Made by a program: the position numbers and the translations under genes
Notes under the pieces: generated by a model
What the model was told of the DNA's origin: nothing
What the model saw: the letters and a program-made list of their open reading frames with translations, nothing else
Database searches by the model: none
Assembly (NCBI GenBank): GCA_021234155.1
Contig: JAJEKV010000052.1
Location: 991,933 to 1,055,932 of the forward strand
Source: Isoetes taiwanensis
Lineage: Eukaryota > Streptophyta > Lycopodiopsida > Isoetales > Isoetaceae
DNA length: 64,000 nucleotides
Reading direction: 5' to 3'
In this document: positions 22,101-34,326 of the stretch, piece by piece
Layout of the letters: each line of letters opens with the position of its first letter
Position numbering within the stretch: the stretch's first letter is position 1

Positions 22101-22300
22101 CTGGGTATTCGGCTTGTTGTTTAACATGGGGTATTTGGCTTCCAAATTACATAGAGTTGAATAGGCAGGTCGAATACCCCCCTTCCTGGGTTTTTTAACT
22201 AAAAAAAAAACTAATGATGCAAGCCAAATACCACGCGAGGGTATTTTGGCTTACGCTTTACTGGAATCGAACCAGAGATATCCGGAGTCTATATTTCCTT
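19175..22300. other. Non-coding stretch; includes a ~100-bp spaced duplication
   Basis: No convincing coding exon. Text starting CCCATTAGTGAAGGTGATCA at 20,213-20,281 recurs at 20,311-20,382 (about 80 % alike, period 101), each copy carrying a G-box core CACGTG. It may hold introns or the 3' part of the gene at 17-19 kb, but no exon could be supported. Confidence 0.4.
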
Positions 22301-22416
22301 CAAAATTAAAATGTTGTCACCTACGCCTAATAACAATAATGTGACAACAAAATTAAAACGTTGTCAGCTGCGCCTAACAACAATAATGTGACAACAAAAT
22401 TAAAACGTTGTCACCG
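22301..22416. repeat. 47-bp tandem repeat, about 2.5 copies
   Basis: Units start CAAAATTAAAAYGTTGTCA at 22,301, 22,348 and 22,395 (last one partial), with few mismatches. It lies downstream of the split-barrel gene. Confidence 0.88.
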
Positions 22417-22486
22417 AATAGGCAATACAAAAGATCCAATATGTCAGCTCAAGTTCTTGAATTTCAGCCAAGGTAGATTACCAGAG

Positions 22487-22610
22487 CATAGGCTATTTAT
22501 ACACTTGGCAATGGGATAGGCGTTGTCCTTGCATCTACAAACTTTTGACATAGGCTATTTATACACTTGGCAATGGGATAGGCCTTGTCCTTGCATCTAC
22601 AAACTTCTTG
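22487..22610. repeat. 62-bp tandem duplication
   Basis: The unit starting CATAGGCTATTTATACACTT occurs at 22,487-22,548 and 22,549-22,610 with only a few differences, directly downstream of the split-barrel gene. Confidence 0.9.
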
Positions 22611-23018
22611 ACGCAAACCGTCAAAGCAACTCAACATTGATGATTTAAATGCAACAGCAATCCTGGTAATATAATGGTGAAATCCATATCTGAAATATAC
22701 ATTGTAATTAAAGTTCGGTAGAAATTTTGCATCATAATTGGTCCCTATCATGAACTTGCCAAATTAAAAATTTGTCCCTTTCCTTCAGCTGCAAAGCAAT
22801 TAGCACAATGCCTAAACCGTATACGTCCTTGTCTTTCTGCGTCCCTAAGAGCATGGACTGATTCAAGTGTACCATCGGTTACCTGAACATGATGGAAATC
22901 CAACCTGCTTCAAATATAGACTTACAGAATGTTGCAACATGTTGACTCGTGATTGCCCATTATCTATTTCTCAGCTTCCTTGCTGCCATCCCAAATGTGG
23001 CTAGTCCAGCAAATTCCT

Positions 23019-26000
23019 CTAGGTGTTTGTTATCTGAGTTGCTTTTTTCAAAAGCTTCTTCAGTGCAGTTTTGGCCTGCTCCAATGTTTCTACAGCAGAA
23101 CCCTCTTCAAAATGGAGTCTTTGTATGTTGAACTGCAGTAGATTGTAACATACAATATTGTTAGAGAAAAATAAAGTTGTCAAAAGGGTGAGAGAGCACC
23201 TTAGCACCCTGACGAACACGGATATCTGTGCCTTTGCTGTCTATGGAAATCAAAGCTGCATCATCTATCTCAGTCTCAGTAGATAACATTTCCCTTATTG
23301 GTTTTGAGAATGTTGTATTCAATTCCTATGAAACCAACCCAAGTACATCAAAATAGGTTTCCACTAGACAAACTGTAGAAAAAGCTGCATAAATATCATC
23401 ATAAGACTACCTTCAGTGTTTCCTCAGACCCACTTGCAGCAATTACATCTGGTCGTGCACTCTCATACTCATCAACATCAACCCATGCAACTGTCCCGAA
23501 ACCTCCAACAAAATAAATGTCGCTGCATGAGTACGAATGGTTAAATGTTTGCAGAATGGACAGTATCAATCGCTACAAAGCCTGTCATCAATATTGTAAT
23601 ATACACAACCAAAATAAGCTACCATGTACCTTATAAGTGGCATCCAATAGTAACAGAAGTTTCCCCATTGTTGGGCAGCTCCCTGCTGGTGCTTTATTGT
23701 GTAATGCTTATGAGCCCACTCCTACAAATCACAATAGGAAAGGACTTTTTAGACTACGTCAATCTCTAGGAATAAAGCAAGACTATGCTCTTTAACGTCG
23801 GTAGACAGTTGAAGGTCTTCAAGCCATAAGACATTTACTAAAAGGAGCAGAATGGGACCTAGTAATCACTCTCGTCAAGGTGCAGTGTGTTGGTGTTCTG
23901 CAATATGTCTACACGGTTATAAAATTGGTGCAAAGCTCAGCTCGTCAGCCGGCTACAACCTCTGTTGGACATTTTGTGTGGCGAAGCGTCCAGATACGGG
24001 AGAGGAAATAAAAAAGAAAAAGTTGAGCAACCACCTGTTTATCAGCAGGTAGAGGATGTACATCCCCAAATAAGGTCACTCTAGCATTTCCAAGGCCACT
24101 CCATCCAGGTACCTGTGCCAAAACAAGAACTCACATCAGCTTAGCCATCAAGAGTTACAACCGAAATTAATATTTAGAAACTATCCCTTGAGGCTACTTA
24201 TCTACTATAGTGCTGGTGTAAGGCACAGTATGCAGCTCCAAAACCAATTCCCCTTATGAAACATTGGGCACTCAGAAGTCACAGGATTCATCATAAGATG
24301 CAACCAACTCAGAGTTGCCATGGGAAGAAAGATGCAACAGTAAAAAGATCTGCTAAATAGGAACCTGGAGTGACTATCATGCATTCCTGAACCCTCTAAT
24401 TTATCAGTTTCAAGCAAGAAAATTGACTACAGCACAACTTGCTTTCCAAGGTCAACTCTATACCAACATCTACACTTGCCAATGAAACAGCAGTACAGAA
24501 GGAGCAATGAAAGGATGCCCATGATAATGATATGGCCATTCCTTAGCAAAAAAGTTCAGCAACAAGATGGTTCTTCTCTGGTGATCATAGATCCATCACC
24601 AGTATTCTAAAAAAATAAGCAAGCTCACTCACCACACATTCCCATGCAAAGCCAGTTGCTTCACTCTATTAAAGACTCAAATGGATAAGCTTACAAATGT
24701 TCAGTTGCTTAACATTCGAGTCACCAAATAGAAGCTTTTCCATCACGTTCCAATTCTTAGACATTAGGTTTGATAAAAGACGGGTACTCTTTCGTTCAAG
24801 AAGAAGAATCAAGTCACAAAGAGGAAGCAACCTCTTTTCACAAGGTATATACACGAGGCAAATGCCAACCCAGGATATATACTTACAGTCCTCAAGCGAG
24901 GCTGTCTGTCCAAAGCTGCCTAACTTCAACAAGAATGATTCTACAATGCATGAATAAATCTGATTGCCAAGGTCTCAATTACAAAATATGCTTGACTGAC
25001 ATCAGCAAAGCCTTCTAAACACATTCAGTTTCTTATGTTACAAAAATGCTTTATCATTTGTTACCCAATGCAAAACTCACGTTGTGACAATGCATTGTTG
25101 TTTGAAAAATGCTTTAACGTTCCTTACCCAATGCCAAACTCACGTTGTGATAATGCATTGTTAGCACGCATCAAATCTCTATTTCTAACTATTACGTGCT
25201 ATGAAAATCTAGCAATTCCACAGCCACATGAATGCTGCAAGAACGTTTAGAAAGGCAAGATAACCTACCTGAACTACTAGTGTGCATCTTGGATCTGCCA
25301 AAAGATTTCTTGTATGTATTGCCAATGGTGACATAGAAAATATTGGATCTGTGCATCCGTCATTGAAAAATTAACAACATAGAAGGTATCAAATGCCATC
25401 CGACTATTGAAATCATCACCTACATCCAGAAGTATCTGTTGCAAACTCCACAAGAGTTCCAAAAGGATATCCTCTGCGCCGATGATGCATTCGAGACATA
25501 ATAGTGCATAGGTGGGCATATCTTGCCTGCATAGTAGATTTGCCAGTTATTTCTCAAATTAGCCAGCAATTATGTGTGGATGCTTGCCTGCTCCATGAGA
25601 TTACGAACAGCTACAGCCGGGGGAGGAAGATCATGAGCTGATGTTGCACTTTGGACACCCCCAGTAATTGGAGTTCGATACAACCCTGTGCGATTACCAC
25701 CACCGGATGCTGCAGCAGCTGTGTTTGAAGCTCCTTTGATTGAAGATTCAAAATAACCGTTATCACGGGGCTGTTTGCAGTTCGAAAAATTAAAGATGTT
25801 ACAGGAGAAAAACAACATCCACTTCAGTATCTTTTAATAACACACAGTGAGATTCCACATATATTGATTACATTGCCGTGAACCTCATGCCCAAATTAAG
25901 TAAGATCCAAGCGAGCCAACTAACCTGAAAGTAAGAGGGTGTAAAGAGAGCAAAGCCATTTTCACTTTCTTCGCTGTTTCCGCTACTATGTTCATCCTCA

Positions 26001-26245
26001 AGGCTTTCATCCAAAGCAGCTCGCACTGGCAGTCCAGAATGGAAACGGCCATTGCTACAGAAATTTTGCCTGGTCTTTCCTTCTTTCTTCTTAAGGCCAA
26101 AATTTCTTGGCCCTCCAAATCTATTGCTTACGGATGATGCATTGCTACAGCTAGAACTGCACTCACCAGCATTAGAAGCAAAGGCACTAACAGATAGTGA
26201 TCCGGCGGATGAAGTTGCTACCGCTGCTACGAGAGCTTGCTGCAT
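23019..26245 (-). CDS. Pyridoxamine-5'-phosphate-oxidase-like FMN-binding split-barrel protein, intact, 402 aa, 9 exons
   Basis: Coding exons on the minus strand: 26245-25925, 25770-25588, 25526-25424, 25348-25269, 24112-24035, 23721-23630, 23522-23411, 23325-23200, 23132-23019. They total 1,209 nt with consistent phases and no internal stop. The N-terminus (about 70 aa, rich in S/A/V) looks like a plastid transit peptide. The split barrel starts at GGVQSATSAHDLPPPAVAVR and continues RYAHLCTIMSRMHHRRRGYP, PIFSMSPLAIHTRNLLADPR, VPGWSGLGNARVTLFGDVHP, EWAHKHYTIKHQQG and DIYFVGGFGTVAWVDVDEYE. The C-terminus (ELNTTFSKPIREML, ALISIDSKGTDIRVRQGAK) resembles DUF2470. It corresponds to the plant family that includes Arabidopsis At3g21140/At1g51560 (recalled). 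Members bind FMN or related ligands; the substrate is uncertain. Intron 2 (25,587-25,527) is only 61 nt and uses a GC donor (CAG/GCAAGC); the other introns are GT-AG. Confidence 0.93.
25042..25167. repeat. 63-bp tandem duplication inside intron 4 of the split-barrel gene
   Basis: AAAAATGCTTTA starts both units (25,042 and 25,105). They share TACCCAATGC and AAACTCACGTTGTGA and are about 85-90 % alike. The rest of this intron (24,113-25,268) shows nothing recognisable. Confidence 0.85.
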
Positions 26246-26684
26246 TTCACCACTTGAGTAGTTTAGGGTTTTGTTTGCACAGAAGGTTTCCGAAGCTTTG
26301 TACTCATGTGATCACAAAGTCGACATCCGTCCGTTTCTGACCATGGATGAAAAAAAAAGTGCAGTTTTGTTCATTAAGGGTTTCCACATTTCTTAGTTTT
26401 CTAACCCAAATCTTGGAGCCAAAAGTTTGCTTTGATTTCTGTTTTTTTTTAAGCGCAAGTCGCCAGCAATAATTCAAAGGAGTCTCGACATTGATAGCAG
26501 ACTCATCCATGGTATTTGATGCATTTTCTTTTGTTTTCTTGCATTTCCATGTTTATTACTCTTTTTCTCTCTAAATCTTCATATGTTTGTTTCTTCTATG
26601 CGAGCATTTTTCTTGGATCAAAATTCTTCTCGAAAAACCCAACAAGTTTTGTCCATCCAGTTTTCATTTGCTAGACCCTTTTGT
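26246..26684. promoter_or_regulatory. Upstream region of the split-barrel gene
   Basis: About 440 bp separate the start codon at 26,245 from the poly(T) end of the minus-strand LINE, so this must hold the 5' UTR and core promoter if the gene is expressed. It is T-rich on the + strand. No clear TATA box could be assigned. Confidence 0.35.
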
Positions 26685-28118
26685 TTTTTTTTTTTAGGGT
26701 AAGAGTATGTATTAATATATAAAAATTTACATAGGATATCCCCAAATGGGATTGATGGAAAGAATTATCACCAAGCGGATATAACTCGTAAGTGTCAAGG
26801 ATTGTACTAAAAACTACCACTCCAATCTTCCCTACCCCTGGATTACTATAGGAAAAACCATCTTCATCCAGGCTTAGATACTATATGGAGTTAGCAGCCA
26901 ATTCCAAGCAACAAGAACTTAGGAGAAAACCCCGCTGAAGACGAAGATCCTCCATCCAACATCCTGATAGGTGTCAGACAAGTCATAAACCCTTACTGCA
27001 CACTGCTTAAATCCAGATCCCAGTTACATTTGAAAAATGAATAGAATCCTCTTATACTGCCAATTCTATCCAAGTTCTTGTTATAATTGCGGCCAAACTT
27101 CATGTGGTGGGCCAAGGCCATGAGGGCTACCTCTATGTTGAAGGCGATATTACGAATTCTTGTTCTAGAATGGCGGTCGGGTCCTCCAAGAGCTACACCA
27201 CATCGGTGTTTCCAAATACACCACAATGATATATTGGTTAAAGTGAGTTGAATAATATCACGCACCTATCTTGGCTAGAATGGCCGGCCATGATAGTTTT
27301 GACACATCTCAAGCCCAATAATTGGACAAACCCACCTCCGAAGTCTCCTATGATGGGACAAAAGAAAAGATGATCCATTGTCTCGACGGCGCCCACATCC
27401 TAGAGGGCGAGAGATCATGTTGAACAACACCCTTGTTCAACAACCATGTCATAGTGTATACACCTTCTTGTAGACTGATCCAACGAAAGAATTGGATCTT
27501 TTTGGAACATAAGGAGACCCAAGACTTTGTCAATAGACCCTTGGTTTCTACTTGATCTAATCCCAACCTGTCTGCAGCCTTTAATGGGGACTGTGGCATT
27601 AGCAATCGATACAACTTTTTGACTTTATATTCTGCCCCATCCCCACACAACCACCTATCTTCTTCCCCTACAATACCAGAGACCGTATTGACATTCACCA
27701 TAATCTTCCTAAAGACCTTCCTATCACCTTCCCCAACACCTGGAACTAGAGCTTTAAATCTTGTCCAAGTAATCCATCTATCATTTTCCCACATTTGCCC
27801 AACTTACGAATTCACGCAACACGCCATTTAGTAAACACTCGAGGGTGTACAAGTGCAAGAGGGAGCGCATCCCTCTCCCAAATCCTAGTGTTCCAAAATA
27901 TACTCAGCCCCCTGCCTCCCAATGAGCATCTTCTATACTAAAGAGACTCTGCACATCCTATGATTACTAATAACTGGTCATATACTTCTGCGCTACAATA
28001 GCCGAGGAGTAATAAATATGAGTCGCATTAAGGATTGCATTGGCTACTGTCACTCTCCCCATAGTGGACAAGGACTTACAAGACCAGAGGTTAACCTTCT
28101 TTCGGATCCTTTCTATAA
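26685..28118 (-). pseudogene. Minus-strand LINE, 3' half: end of RT, zinc C-terminus and poly(A)
   Basis: Reading on the minus strand, RIRKKVNLWSCKSLSTMGRV (the usual post-RT segment) is followed by C-terminal text in 27,348-27,794 (KIQFFRWISLQEGVYTMTWL, then a broken zf-RVT Cys region) and 26,993-27,265 (ISLWCIWKHRCGVALGG). A run complementary to poly(A) lies near 26,683-26,693. It joins in frame to the RT part at 30,198-30,8xx once the nested + strand LINE is removed. Confidence 0.82.
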
Positions 28119-28127
28119 AGGAGTTGT

Positions 28128-29630
28128 TATATAAAGCAGATGAGCCGCCTATAGATATAGGAGATATGACATTGGAGCCCATATTTACATCAGAGGATAT
28201 AGGAGAGGCCATCAGAAAGCTTGCAAATGGTAAGGCTGCAGATATAGCTGGGCTTAGAGCGGAGATGATAAAATGGGCAGGAAATGCAGTAGTGAATGAG
28301 ATTACTAAGTTGTTTAACTCAGTTATGGCTTTGGGATTTCCGAAGGAATGGCAGTTAAGTCGTATCGTTCCTATCCATAAAGGTGGGGATAAAACAAGCA
28401 AACTCTTACTGCGATCATGATAAATAGTCTTATGGCAAAGCTTTTTGGAGACTGACATTGGAACATAAGTTATCTAGATGTAATTTTGAGGATCGAGGAT
28501 ATTAGAGCTATTAGACAGGCTGGCTTCGATGCAGATTTACTCCCTCCTGGACAATCTAGCGTGATAAGAGTAGCCATTGAGAAGTCTAAGGGAATAAATG
28601 GGGGCAATGTATGTAACTGTAGACTTGAAAAGGGCATTTGATCATTTTAAACTTTATGGATAGATTAGATGCTATTAATGTTCCTAAATCTTGCAACAAA
28701 GTAGCAAGATTATATGAGCAAGTGCTTGCTGAATTGAGCACGCCATTGAATAAGAAATGTGATAAGCAAATAATCAATAATCTTGGTGTTAAACAGGGCT
28801 GTCCCGCATCTCCAACGTTATTTGGCATCTATATTGATGAAGTAGAAGGGTGGCTTAACAGAAATTGCTATGACGGAGTTATATTGATGAAGTAGAAGGG
28901 TGGCTTAACAGAAATTGCTATGACGGAGTAGTGCTCGCAGGATACCTTATCATGCTTCTTCTATATGCAGACGACATAGTGCTCATTGCAAGAACAACAG
29001 AAGGCTTGCAACAACATATAGAGGTGTTATCATCCTTTTGCGATCAAGCAGGAATGGCAGTCAATCTCGACAAGACAAAAATTATGATGTTTGGCACGAG
29101 GAAAAAACATGTTTTTCAGATTAAAGGTAAGCCCATTGAGCATGTTCATGGCTATAAATATTTGGAAATTGAGATAACAGAAAACTACAGATGGAATACA
29201 ACCGTAGATAAGAGGATTGTTGGTGGAAAGAAAGCTTTATACACAATGCAAGCTAAATGTAGAACAATTCAGCTATGGGACTGGTCCATGCGGCTTCACT
29301 TATATCGAGCTTTAGTTATGCCTGTAATATTGTATGGATGCCAGATATGGGGAGCGGGTTTAGCAAGAAAAAAAATGGAAAGATATAGAAGCAGTCCAAA
29401 AGCGCTATCTAATGGATGAGCTAGGAGTTAAACTCCCAAACACCATATGCCATGATGCTTTTGAAGTTGGTATGTTGCCATTGGAGGGAGAGGCAATCTA
29501 TCACTACCTTGTTAACAAGAAGTTAAAGCCTTACCACATGAAAGGCTACCATATAAGGCAATGGAAGAAAGCAAGGAAAGTGGATGGAATAGGATGGAGA
29601 ATTATGGGCAAAGATGGAACATTAGTATGA
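28128..29630 (+). pseudogene. RT and C-terminal domain of the nested LINE
   Basis: RT blocks: IGEAIRKLANGKAADIAGLR, LFNSVMALGFPKEWQLSRIV, PIHKGGDKT, then in shifted frames NNLGVKQGCPASPTLFGIYI and LLLYADDIVLIARTTEGLQQ, with an intact YADD box. HGYKYLEIEITENYRWNTTV and the downstream MRLHLYRALVMPVILYG follow. This RT class differs from the surrounding LINE (shorter post-RT region, QLWDWSMRLHLY block). A 50-bp tandem duplication (28,831-28,930) and frameshifts near 28,400-28,640 and 29,400 disable it. 29,640-30,110 holds a degraded Cys-rich C-terminus. Confidence 0.85.
28831..28930. repeat. 50-bp perfect tandem duplication in LINE RT
   Basis: The unit starting ATATTGATGAAGTAGAAGGG occurs at 28,831-28,880 and 28,881-28,930. 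Because 50 is not a multiple of 3 it shifts the RT frame. Confidence 0.9.
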
Positions 29631-30197
29631 ATGATATGCCATCACAAGAAGAAGCTATTAGGGACCTTGTCGGGACCAAAGTGATCGAGAGATTATGGGC
29701 CAAATCACAAGGCAAGATGGACTTTACACACAAGAAATAAATCCCATGGTTATGTGGCGGCACAACGGTACTTGATAGACCATGGTGCCTATGTCATCTA
29801 GACATGGATTTGTCGGATGAGGGTTAGCTCCCATCACCTACAAGTCGAGTGTGAAAGGTGGCATAAATTACCAAGGTCGTCGCATATGTCAAATATATGG
29901 GGGCGAGGGAAGTGGAGGCCGAGCATCACGTTTTGCTTAGTGCCCAAACTATATTTATAAATGCATTGAGAGAAGCTTGCACGAGATCCAGGAAACAGAT
30001 TGTGTGAATATTTATACTTTTTTTCAGTTGCCATCATGGAAGCTAGCAAATTTCTTCACGGAAATGTTGCTTGTTCGTGATGCACAACTAAATAAGTAGC
30101 CAGATCATAAGGTTTTTTTTAAGAAATGCGTCTACTATGTAAACTTTCCGTCTCCTAGACCGTAGGGTCTTTAAGAGATCGTGAATAATCAATTCAA

Positions 30198-31725
30198 TTC
30201 TATAATTGGCGCCCAAAGACCTTTTAGATTTTCTCCAAGGTTAAGTGGCATACCCAACAGCTTAGTCATCTCTGTAGCTGCCACTATATGATAATTCCAT
30301 GCCCTGACCCTTGTATCAATGTCTTCCTCAAAAGGCCATATTACATCACATTTAGCGTGATTCAGCCCAATCCCCGATATGGAGTAAAAAGAATTTAAAA
30401 CCTGTTGAAAGGCAAGAAAACTCCCATCATCGTACCTTAAGAAAGGTATCATCTGCATATTGCATAATAGTCAGATTTAGATTGGAACCTGGAAGAAGTA
30501 ACCCATTCAGCAATCCCCTCGTCATCAAGCTTTTCACCATACGAGGTTAAGAGATATGCCATGATTATAAAAGGTAAGGAGCAAGGGACACCCCGCCTAA
30601 TCCCCTTTCGAGCTCAAAGAGACCCGGTCGGTGATCATTAAACGAGCAGATCGATGCCATCTTGTTCAAACCCATAACTAACTCTATAAAGTTTATTTCA
30701 AAGCCCATATGAGCCATCACATTTTTTAGCCCACTCCACCTAAGAGAGTCATAGACTCTACGAAAATCCAGCTTGACATTACACATTGCGGAGAAGACTT
30801 GCACCAATGGAGCCCCTCTCTAGCTGCCAGATAGTTGTCCAAAATGTTCCTGCATGGGAGAAAAGCTGATTGTTCACATCCAATCAAATGGGTTAAGATT
30901 GGCTTCAAAAGATTAGCAATGACCTTCATGATTACTTTGTACAACACATTGGTTAGTGCTATTGGTCTCCATTCATTTAGCACCTGGGGCTTATTGACTT
31001 TTGGAATCAAGGAGATAAATCCAGTTGCTAGGGCTGGGTGAAAGTATTTGACCGCCCATGCTCCCTTGACTGCAGCGGTGAAGAATGGCCCAAGTATATC
31101 CTAGAATTCGATATAGAACTCTGGAGGGAATCCATCAGGTCCTGGCGACTTACTAGAAGCTAAAGAATACAGAGTCTTGTAGATTTCTACATCACGAGGT
31201 TCTTGAAGTAGAAGTTTATTTTCTCCATCGGTCACTATATCGGCCTTGCCTCAAAAGGGGAGCCACTTTCGAGCATCGATTTGTAATAGTCACTTGGGAG
31301 GGATCTTCTTTGAACAACCCCTCATAACCGGCCCCACGAAGAAGGATTTAATTTACGCCTCCTCTTTAAGAACCGCGTTGATCATTAGTAAATGTGAAGT
31401 GATACTATTCTCGGCCGACCTTGCTCCGCCAATCTAAAAAAACATTTAGAGCTTTTCATGATCAACCTCGCATACCATTTGGACTTAGATCTAATAGCGG
31501 CCCCTCGAGCCTCTTCCTCTTCTATCGCTTTTATTCTGACCTCTAGCTCTTCCTCAAGTGCCTGATTGGCAATATTAAAAGGATCTAGAATCAAACCTTG
31601 TTTAACTTGTCGAACTTGGTTGTATAGGTCAACCTTAGTTTCCCGGAATTTGGTAGCCCGTAGTTTCCCCCACTTTTTTATCCAATCCTTCACATCGGCA
31701 TTTTTCTTGATCCAGGATTTCATAC
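30198..31725 (-). pseudogene. Minus-strand LINE: linker and RT
   Basis: On the minus strand: a linker with KRIKA-like charged helices (31,723-31,385), then RT blocks MIPKVNKPQVLNEWRPIALT, NVLYKVIMKVIANLL, CEQSAFLPCRNILDNYL (31,010-30,726), LDFRRVYDSLRWSGL (30,807-30,565), QYADDTFL in a shifted frame near 30,460-30,437, and GIGLNHAKCDVIWPF to WAPIIE (30,458-30,198). KAYDRV-type residues are replaced by RRVYDS. Several frameshifts are present. Confidence 0.85.
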
Positions 31726-31862
31726 TAGGAAGACCCTCTTCCCTTGACTGAGCTAACAGGTATTCTTTGAATGGTATACAAAAGAGATCCTTCCCTAGGA
31801 GCCCTGTATTGAATTTAAAGGGGACATTTCCTTTTATCCCGCGGAAGGAAGATCTTCAAATA

Positions 31863-32527
31863 CTAGTTTTTGTGGGATATGATCTGAATTGACTGGGAAA
31901 AAGAAAGGTCCCCTTCCACATAGCACCGATCCATAAAGGGGGCCGACTTGTTAGCCACATAAAATCTGTCTAGCAGATAGTAAACTCTGTCCATTCCTTT
32001 TTGTTTATTAGACCATGAATAGGGAGTATTCGATGGTGGGAGGAGAACGAAGCCACAATTGTTGAGAAGGGAATCCCATGCCAGTCGCTCCTCCCCCAAG
32101 AGGTTTCTATACAAGCCAATCTTTTGATCCCAAACATCCGTCATATTGAGGTCACCACCTAGTACCCAGTTGGCCATTACCGACCGATCACCCAATCCAT
32201 GATTTCCTTCCATAGAATGGCTCTTTCCGCAGGCTTATTTGTTGCATAAATATTAATCACTGCCCATTGAATCCCATATGTATCAAATTGCACAGCTTGC
32301 CACCTTCCATCTGTCCCAGCATATTGCAACTTACTAGTTAAACCCTTCCATAAAGTTCCCGTACCCCTTTTACTGGCAACACAGGTAAAAGAGGAATACT
32401 TGCTTCCTACCCAGGCACCTAAGGAACTGGCCTCGAAGTCAGGAAGTCTATGTTCCTGTATAAGTAGGATATCTGCGCTCATCGATCTCATTGCTGCTAA
32501 AACTCTGTTCCATGAAATAATCTTCAT
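31863..32527 (-). pseudogene. Minus-strand LINE endonuclease domain
   Basis: ORF2 appears to start at 32,527 with MKIISWNRVLAAMRSMSADI and LLIQEHRLPDF (the catalytic Glu motif), then GRWQAVQF, WAVINIYATNKPAE, and after a frameshift WVLGGDLNMTDV (GDFN-type) and an SWSNKQ block. The order is that of an APE-like endonuclease. The usual Cys after SWN is Arg. Confidence 0.85.
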
Positions 32528-32672
32528 GATTTTTCTATTTGAGTAGCATCATCCCCTGTTATGTACCCCTTATCATTTTTGGTGATACCCAAACCCCCCC
32601 AGTTGTGTACCCTCAAACTACTTCCCAACAGGGTTGAATTTAGTCATACATTAGGAACCATTGTATTTATCA

Positions 32673-34200
32673 TCACCATATGGTAATTTTCCATGATACA
32701 TAAACTTTTCTCCCCTTGTCAGGGTGGCAGAGCAAGTTGCTTTCAATTTTAGAAATTACAGCTAGAGGAGTCAATGGTTTGTTGTCAGCTCGACCTAGCC
32801 ATCCTCGATGCGTGTCAGTTTGTTTCCCTTGCAGGACTCCTTGTGAAGGCATGATATCACCATATTGGGTAAGCTTATACCATAAACGGAATTTTTTGAG
32901 GGTGACCCTTTTGCCAACCCAACCCATTGTGTCAACAGTATTGCTCCCCATCCAATTGAAATACCCTTGTCCCAATCCAAAGCGGAAGGAGTAATATTCA
33001 ATCGAGGTAGCCCACTATCTTGCCAATAATGCATGGAAGTCCCTGCCCCACAAAACCCACGAGACCTTTGCCCACCCCAGTTATTAATTGTATAGCATCT
33101 CGACATGTTTTGGGTTCCTTATTTCCCATGGCCAATATCCCAATATTTTGCACGATAAAAGCCCAAGTATCATAATCCTTTACTTGTTTTTTGACACAGC
33201 AGAATTTAAACCATAGCTTGAGCAGCATTGTCCCATTGTTTGACCTAATAGGGCGACTATAGTCAATTGTAATTGCATTTTTTGTAGACCACACAAAACT
33301 GATTAATACACCATGGGACACTTTAAGGTACAACATCATGTCTTTGATTGCAAAAGCATTAACAGTTACAACATTTGCATCTGCCATACTTGCTGGATCA
33401 TGCCAGAATGTACACCAAAACCTATCACTCATTACTGCACTTTGGTTTGCCAAATCCATCAGAATATTTGGCCGGTATTCTCTCATTGTTTCACCCTTTA
33501 TCTTCCTGTAACCATTCTGTCCAGCTACCTCCTTTCCCATATGGTGGGACTTTCCACGTGGAGAAGGCATAAAAACTACCCCATTTCCCAATTCATTAGG
33601 ATTCCACATTGCAATTTTGCCTATTGTGCCAATCTTATGATCATTCTTGGTCATATTTTTGCTGCCACATAATACATAACACTGACCAGCACGATATATA
33701 CTGTCCCCATGGTGCCATAAACCAAGGTTTCCAATCACAAGCACCCTTCTAACAATTGTTATTGACATACATGTTGTGGACCTTAACAGATTATATAAGA
33801 TGCATAATACTAGTGAGCCAAAGTATAGATAGGGGCTGAGAACAAAAAGCTTACCTCGTTTTAGAGATAAGACTCCCAGCAATCGCTCAAAAAGACTAAT
33901 ATGCCGCATATGGGATAGGGCTCCCACTATAGGTATAACATAAGCATTACATGCTTCACACTTTCTTTCCCTTATGATTAGTTTCAGAAAGAGAATGTTC
34001 ATGGAGAATCTTCGCAATTACTCCGGGAACAAAAGACACTTTCTTCTTTTGCTTCCCCTTTTTTCTTTTTCGCCCACCATAAGAGGGGTTTGTGACACCT
34101 TCCTCCTCTCCATCAGCCACTTCTTGGGGTCTGATCTTGGTAGAGCCACAAGCGCCACCTCATTTACTTCCTTAACAAAGGCATGAACATCTCCACACAC
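32673..34200 (-). pseudogene. Probable ORF1 region of the minus-strand LINE, unassigned long frame
   Basis: A 339-codon frame (34,017-32,998) overlaps shorter frames (33,106-32,795 and 32,975-32,673), as in a frameshifted coding region. Lys-rich text (GGRKRKKGKQKKKVSFVPG) near 34,100-34,030 resembles a basic ORF1 tail. I cannot match the long frame to any family. Its position directly before the endonuclease start suggests ORF1, but an inserted gene fragment is possible. Confidence 0.4.
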
Positions 34201-34326
34201 TACATCGCCATCTCACCTATTCCATCCACAAAGCGGAGGGAGAGCTTCAATTGATATTTCTGACATCTTCAAATCTGCTGCCTTGTGTTTATAGAGTTCG
34301 GTATTAGAGTCTGCTACTCCATTGTG

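Larger units (their letters stand above)
28119..30197 (+). mobile_element. 5'-truncated LINE (+) nested in the minus-strand LINE, 8-bp TSD
   Basis: The duplicate TTCTATAA flanks it at 28,111-28,118 and 30,198-30,205. The 5' end is truncated inside the RT fingers. The 3' end has no poly(A) and finishes AATCAATTCAA. Deleting it with one TSD copy restores the minus-strand LINE reading frame exactly (WAPIIE joined to RIRKKVNLW). Confidence 0.93.

Noticed and set aside
22261-22275. Minus-strand CTGGTTCGATTCCAG resembling a tRNA T-arm
   Set aside because: The upstream 60 nt do not fold into the remaining arms and no matching acceptor strand exists.
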